Below the pieces are notes generated by a model that saw nothing but the letters and a program-made list of their open reading frames with translations, searched no databases and was not told where the DNA came from. This document shows positions 1-4,836 of a stretch of DNA of 5,429 nucleotides, piece after piece. This stretch comes from Candidatus Levyibacteriota bacterium (lineage in GTDB: Bacteria > Patescibacteriota > Microgenomatia > Levybacterales > UBA12049), in the NCBI GenBank assembly GCA_016192645.1, contig JACPTT010000062.1, positions 1 to 5,429 on the forward strand, given 5' to 3'. Position 1 is the first letter of the stretch. Every line of letters starts with the position of its first letter. Made by a program: the position numbers and the translations under genes.

Positions 1-108
1 GGCTTTTTGATAATCTCCTTTCGATTTCTCAAGCGCTTTTCGACAATCGGAAATTGAGACGCTTGTCTCCTCCCGCAATTGTTTAAGTAATGCTAAGTCT
101 AATTTCAT
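1..108 (-). CDS. tsf: Translation elongation factor Ts, N-terminal part (cut by window edge)
   Basis: EF-Ts is the cytoplasmic guanine-nucleotide exchange factor that recycles EF-Tu-GDP. Only the first 36 codons lie in the window, starting at the ATG at 108-106. The protein begins MKLDLALLKQLREETS and continues with SDCRKALEKSKGDYQKA. This matches the N-terminal UBA-like domain of EF-Ts, whose family pattern is LR..TG.g..DCKKAL....GD..KA; here TGAGMMDCKKAL becomes TSVSISDCRKAL. Its place downstream of rpsB on the same strand is the classic rpsB-tsf order, but a GxxExxY gene intervenes. The start has no recognisable Shine-Dalgarno site, only an A-rich stretch before the ATG, so translation may depend on upstream ribosomes. 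The identification is secure; the rest of the gene lies outside. Confidence 0.93.
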   Translation of the reverse strand, partial: MKLDLALLKQLREETSVSISDCRKALEKSKGDYQKA

Positions 109-117
109 AATATTTTT

Positions 118-129
118 TTGCAACCACTG
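118..129. repeat. 12-bp direct repeat, tsf-side copy
   Basis: The plus-strand sequence TTGCAACCACTG is identical to 533-544. Read on the coding (minus) strand it is CAGTGGTTGCAA, lying in the 31-bp gap between the GxxExxY stop and the tsf start. Allowing one mismatch, the similarity extends into the following A-run (16 of 17 positions). With the copy at 533-544 it brackets the GxxExxY gene, as would be expected if that gene entered with a target duplication. Confidence 0.7.
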
Positions 130-139
130 AAAGCACTGA

Positions 140-520
140 TTAGACGATTATTCGCTTAAGCTCTAATCTAATCATGCCAAAATTTATCAACAGCCCTACT
201 CTTCTACCAGACGATTTGAGATAAGAGATCATTTGTGCCCGATGAATTTCGCTTAACTCTGAAACCGCCTTAATCTCTACAAGCACTTTATTTTCTGCAT
301 CGAAATCCACCTTATCAAATCCTATATTAACCCCATTGTACCGCATGTTTATTCTCTTTTCTCTCTCGGCATTAACTCCCTTTTTAGATAATTCAATCTT
401 AAGTGCTCTTTGGTAAAGTTTTTCAACAAGTCCTGGCCCAAGTTCTTTGTGAACTTTTGACGCCGCTCCAATAACTTTATCGGTTATATCGCTGTATAAG
501 TAACGATTATTTACTGCCAC
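140..520 (-). CDS. GxxExxY family protein (PD-(D/E)XK nuclease-like fold)
   Basis: This is a small protein of about 126 residues of the GxxExxY family, whose members are related to PD-(D/E)XK nucleases; the biological role is not established. With the GTG at 520-518 as start, the order is: helix with KVIGAASKVHKELGPG; the family signature GLVEKLY (Gly30, Glu33, Tyr36); the nuclease-like core with Asp72, Glu82 and Lys84 (D...EIK spaced as in D-x9-E-x-K); then HRAQMISYLKSSGRRVGLLINFG; and the basic end LKRIIV. The conserved helix begins a few residues after this start, as usual in the family. The frame stays open upstream to 628, but that part is a shadow of rpsB. The GTG start overlaps the rpsB stop by 14 bp; only a purine-rich AAGAAGA precedes it. 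The gene separates rpsB from tsf and is flanked by a 12-bp direct repeat. The potential catalytic residues are intact, so an active nuclease is possible. Confidence 0.87.
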   Translation of the reverse strand: MAVNNRYLYSDITDKVIGAASKVHKELGPGLVEKLYQRALKIELSKKGVNAEREKRINMRYNGVNIGFDKVDFDAENKVLVEIKAVSELSEIHRAQMISYLKSSGRRVGLLINFGMIRLELKRIIV

Positions 521-1307
521 TCTTCTTTTTTCTTGCAACCACTGTCTCGCGCTGTTTCTTTTCAGTGTCTTCAGCGCCCTTCTCAATGTTCTCAGTGGTT
601 GCAGTCTTTCGGCCTTCAACCCACGCATCTATTATATAACTTGTGATCAATTTAATACTTCCCACAGCGTCGTCGTTGGCCGGAATTGGATAGTCAACCA
701 GCAGGGGATCGGCGTTTGTGTCAACAATTCCAACAGTTGCAACCCCCATTTTGCTTGCCTCTTTAACCGCCAACTCTTCAAGATGGATGTCAATGATAAA
801 AAGAGCATCGGGGATTTTTTTCATTTCCAAAATTCCGCCGTAAAATCCTTCGAGTTTTTGCCGCTCCTTTTCCCAAAGCCCCACTTCTTTTTTTGTGTAT
901 TTTGCCTTCTCTTCCTCGTCTTTTAACCGAGCAGTTAAATCCTTGAGTTTTTTGCAGTTTTTAAAAACTTCGGAAAAGTTAGTTAAAGTCCCGCCGATCC
1001 AGCGGTTTGTGACATAAAAGATTCCATCCAAAACCCCTTCCTCTTGGGATCTTTTTATTTCGTCGCGAACAATTCCCTGCGCCTGGCGCTTTGTTCCAAC
1101 AATAAGAAGCGTTTTACCTTTTTGCGCTAAATCACGAATAAATAAAGCTGCAGCGTCAAGCCCCTCTTTTGTTTTGGCAAGATCAATAATGTGGATGTTG
1201 TCGCGGGCTTCAAAAATAAAATCCCGCGCTTTGGGGTTGCTTCGTGTAACCTGGTGACCAAAATGGCACCCGGCCTCAAGTAATTCTTCTAAAGTAATTT
1301 CTCGCAT
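507..1307 (-). CDS. rpsB: 30S ribosomal protein S2 (uS2)
   Basis: S2 is a component of the small ribosomal subunit that binds late, near the S1 site. The 266-residue product has the family blocks in order: GCHFGHQ (13-19), RDNIHIIDL (35-43), the long helical coiled region (about 115-157), WIGGTLTNF (103-111), PDALFIID (166-173), VGIVDTNADP (192-201) and IPANDDA (208-214). The charged, lysine-rich tail after residue 232 is variable in the family. The ATG at 1307-1305 fits the conserved N-terminus. Two candidate Shine-Dalgarno sites precede it: GAGGA 10 nt upstream and AAGGA 3 nt upstream. Both lie within a leader able to form a pseudoknot, suggesting feedback by S2, as is known in principle for rpsB-tsf of E. 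coli. The last 14 bp overlap the GxxExxY gene, and the 3' end carries a nested inverted repeat. Confidence 0.98.
   Translation of the reverse strand: MREITLEELLEAGCHFGHQVTRSNPKARDFIFEARDNIHIIDLAKTKEGLDAAALFIRDLAQKGKTLLIVGTKRQAQGIVRDEIKRSQEEGVLDGIFYVTNRWIGGTLTNFSEVFKNCKKLKDLTARLKDEEEKAKYTKKEVGLWEKERQKLEGFYGGILEMKKIPDALFIIDIHLEELAVKEASKMGVATVGIVDTNADPLLVDYPIPANDDAVGSIKLITSYIIDAWVEGRKTATTENIEKGAEDTEKKQRETVVARKKKSGSK
533..544. repeat. 12-bp direct repeat, rpsB-side copy
   Basis: TTGCAACCACTG on the plus strand is an exact copy of 118-129. In rpsB it encodes part of the C-terminal ETVVARKK. The GTG start of the GxxExxY gene lies 12 bp past its edge. The two copies are 415 bp apart, so the bracketed unit is about one gene long. 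Confidence 0.7.
534..603 (-). repeat. Nested inverted repeat / hairpin at the 3' end of rpsB
   Basis: On the coding strand, TGCAACCACTG (603-593) is perfectly complementary to CAGTGGTTGCA (544-534). Inside it, GCGCTG (577-572) pairs perfectly with CAGCGC (554-549) across a 17-nt loop. The result is an 11-bp outer and a 6-bp inner stem joined by an asymmetric internal loop (15 and 4 nt). The 3' arm of the outer stem is also the direct-repeat unit that recurs before tsf. No U-tract follows, so an ordinary intrinsic terminator is unlikely; an mRNA processing site, an attenuating structure or an insertion target are possible. Confidence 0.6.
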
Positions 1308-1365
1308 AAGTCCTTATTCCTCGATTCCCAAGCCTTACAAAAGTCAGGACTTTCTTTTGAGAATC
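1308..1365 (-). promoter_or_regulatory. rpsB leader with predicted H-type pseudoknot over the ribosome-binding site
   Basis: Two complementary pairs interlock in the 5' leader. GATTCTC (1365-1359) pairs with GGGAATC (1329-1323), seven pairs with one G-U. AAGTCCT (1352-1346) pairs with AGGACTT (1314-1308), seven perfect pairs ending at the base before the rpsB ATG. The order stem1-stem2-stem1'-stem2' is that of an H-type pseudoknot with connecting segments of 6, 16 and 8 nt. Both Shine-Dalgarno candidates (GAGGA and AAGGA) lie in or between the 3' arms, so folding would block initiation. Binding of excess S2 protein is the natural hypothesis; it is inference from position and structure. Confidence 0.5.
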
Positions 1366-1379
1366 TGTGTGATTGGTAT

Positions 1380-1408
1380 AGGATAGCAAATATGGAAGAA
1401 AAATACAA
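1380..1408 (-). promoter_or_regulatory. Promoter of the rpsB operon (extended -10)
   Basis: On the minus strand, a -35 TTGTAT (1408-1403) stands 17 bp from a -10 TATCCT (1385-1380), and TGC directly before the -10 gives an extended -10 element. Transcription would begin near 1373, leaving a leader of about 66 nt that contains the whole predicted pseudoknot. The -35 lies just 3 bp beyond the stop codon of the upstream small gene. Confidence 0.6.
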
Positions 1409-1411
1409 GCC

Positions 1412-1606
1412 TTATTTTTCAGCGCTGAATACTGCTATTTCAGACATATGTTTCCTGCCAAATTTTTCCCATTCAGGAGTCAGGGTTCCGCTATTCAAAT
1501 GTTGGAGGTATCTTTCAAATTGCTCGTTTCTTCTTCTCTTTTTATCCTTTTCTGTTGCTGGGGCAAGCACTCCGTCCGGCGCTTTGAGAAAAATCGTTCG
1601 CGGCAC
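1412..1606 (-). CDS. Small protein of unknown function, 64 residues
   Basis: I do not recognise this protein. It starts at the GTG at 1606-1604 with a good Shine-Dalgarno AGGAGA (1618-1613) at 6 nt spacing. The product begins VPRTIFLKAPDGVLAP (initiator read as Met), then a strongly basic helix-like stretch EKDKKRRRNEQFERYL (19-34), then a more neutral tail with LTPEWEKFGRKH. There is no signal peptide or membrane segment. Its GTG shares one base with the TAG of the 30-codon ORF before it, a typical coupling arrangement. The ORF is closed upstream by a TAG at 1645-1643, so no longer N-terminus is available. The charge pattern would suit a nucleic-acid or ribosome-associated protein, but that is only a guess. 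The good initiation signals and promoter support a real gene; an antisense frame of similar length makes me cautious. Confidence 0.5.
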   Translation of the reverse strand: MPRTIFLKAPDGVLAPATEKDKKRRRNEQFERYLQHLNSGTLTPEWEKFGRKHMSEIAVFSAEK

Positions 1607-1698
1607 TAGCGCTCTCCTGGCTTTTTGGCTTTTCCCGCCCTTCTATTCCTGTAAAACCGTCCGCTCGCTTCCGACCGACGACAAAGCTCTCCTCCCAT
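1606..1698 (-). CDS. Very small basic ORF, 30 residues, coupled to the 64-residue ORF
   Basis: An ATG at 1698-1696 follows an ideal Shine-Dalgarno AGGAGG (1709-1704) at 5 nt spacing, which in turn lies about 16 nt from a predicted transcription start. The peptide starts MGGELCRRSEASGRF and is rich in Arg and Lys. It ends with TAG (1608-1606) overlapping the next GTG by one base. The middle (RFYRN..RAGK.KK) weakly resembles ribosomal protein bS21, so a frame-shifted remnant of such a gene is one alternative; a leader peptide controlling the 64-residue ORF is another. I see no decisive family match. The initiation signals are stronger than the coding evidence. Confidence 0.4.
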   Translation of the reverse strand: MGGELCRRSEASGRFYRNRRAGKAKKPGER

Positions 1699-1703
1699 AC
1701 GTA

Positions 1704-1709
1704 CCTCCT
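1704..1709 (-). promoter_or_regulatory. Consensus Shine-Dalgarno site of the small-ORF pair
   Basis: AGGAGG with 5 nt to the ATG at 1698 is the strongest ribosome-binding site in the window, in contrast to tsf, glyA and the GNAT fusion gene, which have none visible. It decides the start of the 30-codon ORF. Confidence 0.65.
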
Positions 1710-1731
1710 CTAAAATCAGGCGCAATTTTTA

Positions 1732-1760
1732 ATTATATCAGAAAAATAGACCTATAGCAA
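1732..1760 (-). promoter_or_regulatory. Strong promoter before the small-ORF pair
   Basis: On the minus strand, -35 TTGCTA (1760-1755), a 17-bp spacer and a perfect -10 TATAAT (1737-1732) preceded by TGA (extended -10) form the best promoter match in the window. The start would be near 1725, giving a 5' leader of about 27 nt. It lies just after the glyA stop, in the 82-bp gap between glyA and the small ORFs. No convincing terminator separates it from glyA; only a 3-bp CCC/GGG hairpin is present. Confidence 0.65.
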
Positions 1761-1779
1761 ATTTTATCCCTTGGGGTTT

Positions 1780-3033
1780 TCATGGCAGGGGGAATTTGAG
1801 AGAAAATGACTTGACTTGTTTTGCCACTTTCTTAAGTTTTACTTCGCTATCTTTGTTTACAAGCGCTTGATCAATAAACTCAGCAACTGTCTCCATATGT
1901 TTTTCCTTTGTGCCCCGCGTGGTAATAGCGGGTGTGCCGAGCCGAATGCCCGAAGGGTCAAGGGGTTTGCGCGGATCATAGGGAATCATGTTTTTATTAA
2001 TCGAAATACCAACTAACTCAAGCGCGTGTTCCGCCTCTTTGCCGGTAATACCTTTGCTGCCAAAAACATCAACCAGCATTAAGTGGTTATCTGTTCCTCC
2101 GGAGATAATCCTATATCCTCTTTTTTGCAAAGCCCCAGCCAGCGCTTTTGCATTTTTTATTACCTGTACGCCATATTTCTTAAATGACGGTTTGAGCGCC
2201 TCGCCAAACGCCACCGCTTTTGCGGCGTTAATATGATCATGCGGTCCTCCTTGAACGCCGGGAAAAACTGCGCGGTCAATTGCCTTGGCAAATTCCGCCT
2301 TGCATATAATGATTGCGCCCCGGGGTCCCCGAAGCGTTTTGTGTGTTGTAGTTGAAACAACATCAAAATACGGCACAGGGCTTTCAATTAGTCCGGCCGC
2401 AATAAGTCCTGCAATGTGCGCAATGTCGGCAAAAGTGTATGTCAAAGATCCTGTAAGGACACCAACTTTATCGGCAATTTGCTTAAACCGTTTCCACTCC
2501 ATGCTTCGCGGATAGGCCGAAAAGCCGGCAAGAATCATTTTTGGCTTTTCCCGCAAGGCAATTTTCTCTACCTCATCCATATTAATCCGCTCTGTTTTTT
2601 TGTCAACAAAATACGGAATAATTGCGTACAAAAGACCGGAAAAGTTAAGCGGATGTCCGTGTGAAAGATGTCCCCCCTGATCAAGTGATAAGCCAAGCAC
2701 CTTGTCTCCCGGCTTTAAAAGCGCCATGTAAACGGCAAGGTTTGCCGGACTTCCCGAAAGCGGCTGAACATTAACATGTTCCGCGCCGAACAATTTTTTT
2801 GCTCGTTCTATGGCAAGTGACTCTGCCTGATCAATAATTTCGTTTCCGCCGTAATAGCGTTTTCCGGGATAGCCTTCCGAGTATTTGTTGGTAAGTACGC
2901 TTCCCATCGCTTCTAAGACCGCTTTGGAAACGTAATTCTCCGATGCTATAAGTTCAATGCCTTCTTTTTGTCGTTTCTCTTCGCGCTTTATAATTGTATA
3001 AATTTGCGGGTCAGCTTTTTTTAAATTCTTCAT
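1780..3033 (-). CDS. glyA: Serine hydroxymethyltransferase
   Basis: This PLP enzyme interconverts serine plus tetrahydrofolate and glycine plus 5,10-methylene-THF, the one-carbon donor used by thymidylate synthase. From the ATG at 3033-3031 it has 417 residues, the usual length. Visible landmarks are [64 protein letters not shown] with Asp203 and His206, [13 protein letters not shown] with the PLP lysine Lys232, FPGVQGGP, and [13 protein letters not shown] with substrate-binding Arg364. A TTG in frame 16 codons upstream (3081) is less likely because the predicted promoter lies inside that stretch. The ATG has no Shine-Dalgarno site and a predicted leader of only a few nucleotides. Compared with typical SHMTs there are about six extra residues (around TGSLTY) just before catalytic Asp203. 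Confidence 0.96.
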   Translation of the reverse strand: MKNLKKADPQIYTIIKREEKRQKEGIELIASENYVSKAVLEAMGSVLTNKYSEGYPGKRYYGGNEIIDQAESLAIERAKKLFGAEHVNVQPLSGSPANLAVYMALLKPGDKVLGLSLDQGGHLSHGHPLNFSGLLYAIIPYFVDKKTERINMDEVEKIALREKPKMILAGFSAYPRSMEWKRFKQIADKVGVLTGSLTYTFADIAHIAGLIAAGLIESPVPYFDVVSTTTHKTLRGPRGAIIICKAEFAKAIDRAVFPGVQGGPHDHINAAKAVAFGEALKPSFKKYGVQVIKNAKALAGALQKRGYRIISGGTDNHLMLVDVFGSKGITGKEAEHALELVGISINKNMIPYDPRKPLDPSGIRLGTPAITTRGTKEKHMETVAEFIDQALVNKDSEVKLKKVAKQVKSFSLKFPLP

Positions 3034-3046
3034 GATTACAAAACAA

Positions 3047-3074
3047 ATACTACCAATAATTCTTTCTAAGTCAA
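3047..3074 (-). promoter_or_regulatory. Predicted glyA promoter giving a near-leaderless mRNA
   Basis: TTGACT (3074-3069), a 16-bp spacer and TAGTAT (3052-3047) on the minus strand would start transcription about 4-6 nt before the glyA ATG at 3033. This agrees with the absence of a Shine-Dalgarno site there. The -10 is not perfect, and a minus-strand TATAAT at 3099-3094 (with a poor -35) is an alternative. Confidence 0.45.
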
Positions 3075-3083
3075 TACCCAATT

Positions 3084-3112
3084 TTGCTTTTTTATTATAA
3101 CTGCCTTATAAT
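3084..3112 (+). promoter_or_regulatory. Promoter of the GNAT fusion gene, predicted leaderless
   Basis: TTGCTT (3084-3089), a 17-bp spacer and a perfect TATAAT (3107-3112) are followed by CTTTTT and then the ATG at 3119. The normal 6-7 nt distance from the -10 places the first transcribed base on the A of the start codon. No ribosome-binding site could exist on such a transcript, and none is seen. Confidence 0.6.
3094..3112. repeat. 19-bp dyad overlapping the divergent promoters
   Basis: ATTATAA (3094-3100) and TTATAAT (3106-3112) are a perfect 7-bp inverted repeat around CTGCC. The right arm contains the -10 of the plus-strand promoter; the left arm is a TATAAT on the minus strand. It could be a repressor operator or a symmetric pair of -10 elements. 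The arms are all A/T, which lowers its weight. Confidence 0.4.
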
Positions 3113-3118
3113 CTTTTT

Positions 3119-4477
3119 ATGGTCGGTTACGGACCCGAAAGCCGTCTGCCTTCTAGCCAATTCTCGCTTGGTTCTTATAGCGATGAACATAGCTCACCTA
3201 TCAATTCCGAAAAGGACACTTCAGTTTCAATTAGGCCATACCAAGACCAGAGAGATTGTCATGCGGTTGTTGAAATAGCCCAGGGCAATTTTCGTCTTTA
3301 CTATACATTACTGCCAAAAGACGTTGTTGATGCGTATATTGCGGCCAATAGAGCGGTTGATCTAAAAGCCGCTGTAAGAGCAGATGGAACCGAAGCTCAC
3401 GTAGCACAGACTCCTGATGGAAAGATTGCGGGTTTTTGTTTACTCCGCTATAATCCCTACACCAGAAGAGATCCTCAAGGCGAACTACAACTAATACGAC
3501 TTCATGTGGCTCCAAATAGCAAGGGACAAAGTGTTGGTAAAAAACTTTTGGAATTTACCGAGAAAAGAGGCAAAGAGATAGGAGTAGAATTTGTAGTAAG
3601 TTTAGCAAGCGGAAGTTCGCGTCCATTTTTTGAACAAAATGGCTGGAATGGAAGAACCGAACTACGCCCAATGCCAAAAAGAAAAACCTCCGCTCTTGTA
3701 TATGCGGCTCAAAAGCGACTTATATCCGCCCCGATTCCGCTTTCTGAACCCCCTACTCACATTGTGTATGCAGGAACAAACTCTACTAAAGAACATTTTG
3801 TAAGAAAGCTTTTAACTATTATAAACCCTAATCTTGCTGTTTATTCTGCTCCCACAGAAGAAGATCCTACTGAGGACGTTTTTGAGGCAGCAAGATCAAA
3901 AGCCCTCGGAGTAAGATTAAACTTTGGAAGAAATATTGTTCCTTTAGTCATTTCAAGCGATGTTCGAACTGAGCTTCTTAGAATAGACTTAAATAGCCCT
4001 ACTCGCTATGCCTTAGTAAATAAGGGTAAGCCTAATAGCTCAGATTCAATTGAGGAAATACGCGCCAACTTTGCGCTTCTTCGCGATACCGCACTACAGA
4101 CCAAAAGACCCGTTCCGTATGTTGTTAGGTCGGTAACCTATCTGCATAACCCGCGTGAACCCGATATGGACTCTTTTACCGAACACGATACTTCTATTTG
4201 GCTCTCGCGTGAAGGACTAGAAGAACTATCAACATCGGAAGGCCTAAAACGCTATATAGATGAAGTAAATAGTAAGTTTGGAGTAGATATAACAAAAATG
4301 TCAGCCGGTTTTGCCTTTCTGGTTTTCCTTGATAGAGGCTACGTAGTTGGTTTAAACGGACACCCTTTTGATTCGCTGCCTCGACGAGATGAAGTAGTAG
4401 AAAAATCTCGCCATACGGTTTTAACGGGAATTGATGAGTCTCTTATTAAGCGAAGATTAGGGTATACTCAATCATGA
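3119..4477 (+). CDS. GNAT acetyltransferase fused to a probable HAM1/Maf/YjjX-like NTP pyrophosphatase domain
   Basis: This is a two-domain cytoplasmic protein of 452 residues. Residues 1-35 are Ser-rich and probably disordered. Residues about 36-200 form a GNAT N-acetyltransferase domain: VSIRPYQDQRD start, GKIAGFCLLR strand, then the acetyl-CoA motif LIRLHVAPNSKGQSVGKKLL (125-144) and SRPFFEQNGW. From about 213 a second domain begins with IVYAGTNSTKEHFVRKLL, like the opening TxNxxK signature of the ITPase-like superfamily (HAM1/RdgB, YjjX). It has an acidic EEDPTEDVFEAARSKA helix, ISSDVRT with Asp281 where HAM1 has its DDSG, NKGKP (301-305) and a C-terminal HTVLTGIDES. The GNAT part is fairly secure; the second assignment rests on motif spacing by eye. 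Substrates of both halves are unknown. The ATG is fixed by the promoter, and the downstream DUF488 gene overlaps by 4 bp. Confidence 0.72.
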   Translation: MVGYGPESRLPSSQFSLGSYSDEHSSPINSEKDTSVSIRPYQDQRDCHAVVEIAQGNFRLYYTLLPKDVVDAYIAANRAVDLKAAVRADGTEAHVAQTPDGKIAGFCLLRYNPYTRRDPQGELQLIRLHVAPNSKGQSVGKKLLEFTEKRGKEIGVEFVVSLASGSSRPFFEQNGWNGRTELRPMPKRKTSALVYAAQKRLISAPIPLSEPPTHIVYAGTNSTKEHFVRKLLTIINPNLAVYSAPTEEDPTEDVFEAARSKALGVRLNFGRNIVPLVISSDVRTELLRIDLNSPTRYALVNKGKPNSSDSIEEIRANFALLRDTALQTKRPVPYVVRSVTYLHNPREPDMDSFTEHDTSIWLSREGLEELSTSEGLKRYIDEVNSKFGVDITKMSAGFAFLVFLDRGYVVGLNGHPFDSLPRRDEVVEKSRHTVLTGIDESLIKRRLGYTQS

Positions 4478-4836
4478 GGCTTTTGACAAAATCAATTCAA
4501 GCAAAAACAAACAAGCAAGATGGAATTAGAATCTGCATCATGCGAAGAATTAAACCAGAGTTTGAATTTGATATCTGGATGCCTGCTTTAGCTCCTTCGA
4601 CAAGGCTACTTAAAACATACCACGAAGGAAAAATTGAGTGGAAAGAATACGAAAAACGCTTTATAAAAACAGTTCTTAGTAAACAGAAAAAATATCTTAA
4701 GATAATTTTAGATATTCTCAAAAAAAATAGTGTAACCCTCTTATGCTGGGAGGAGACTCCAGAAAGATGCCATAGAAGACTTACTGCCGAACGACTAAAA
4801 AAACTGAATCATCGAATCTCTTTGATTCTCAAGTAG
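4474..4836 (+). CDS. DUF488 family protein
   Basis: This 120-residue protein belongs to the DUF488 family, whose biochemical role is unknown to me. Family features seen: the TKSIQAK start, DGIRICIMRRI (16-26), DIWMPALAPSTRLLKTYHEGKIEW (33-56, with the typical W.P.LAPS..LL..Y..G.I.W pattern), a helical Lys-rich middle, VTLLCWEE (87-94) and the conserved CHRR (Cys99, His100). Cys91, Glu93, Cys99 and His100 could form a metal or catalytic site. The ATG lies within the stop of the upstream gene (ATGA overlap) and has no promoter or clear Shine-Dalgarno site of its own, so it is most likely translated by coupling with the GNAT fusion. Its 3' end overlaps the 3' end of folA by 8 bp on the opposite strand. 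Confidence 0.88.
   Translation: MRLLTKSIQAKTNKQDGIRICIMRRIKPEFEFDIWMPALAPSTRLLKTYHEGKIEWKEYEKRFIKTVLSKQKKYLKIILDILKKNSVTLLCWEETPERCHRRLTAERLKKLNHRISLILK
4797..4828 (-). terminator. Weak candidate terminator after folA
   Basis: Directly after the folA stop, the minus strand has GAATC (4828-4824) that can pair with GATTC at 4818-4814 or 4810-4806. The second pairing is followed by AG and a run of seven T (4803-4797). The stem is short and A/T-rich, so termination is uncertain. It lies inside the convergent DUF488 gene. Confidence 0.3.

Noticed and set aside
521..628. N-terminal extension of the GxxExxY reading frame upstream of 520
   Set aside because: This stretch is the opposite-phase shadow of the rpsB 3' end. 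The peptide is Arg/Lys-rich and unlike the family, and the conserved region starts just after the GTG at 520.
1604..1697. Amber readthrough or recoding (TAG at 1645-1643) joining a longer N-terminus to the 64-residue ORF
   Set aside because: The upstream in-frame part has no good start codon or ribosome-binding site, while the GTG at 1606 has both; no special recoding signal is seen.
1392..1757. 121-codon plus-strand ORF between rpsB and glyA
   Set aside because: It is antisense to the small minus-strand ORFs and to both predicted minus-strand promoters. It has no good ribosome-binding site and no recognisable family; its Leu/Phe-rich stretch is what antisense of Lys/Arg/Glu-rich DNA gives.
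1760..1779. glyA terminator in the CCCCAAGGG segment
   Set aside because: The stem is only three base pairs, with no proper U-tract.
3034..3081. TTG start of glyA 16 codons upstream
   Set aside because: The extra residues are not SHMT-like, the TTG lacks a Shine-Dalgarno site, and the likely promoter elements lie within or beside this stretch. The ATG at 3033 gives the normal family length.
3231..3515. Minus-strand ORF inside the GNAT domain
   Set aside because: It is antisense to a well-supported GNAT coding region and shows no family features.
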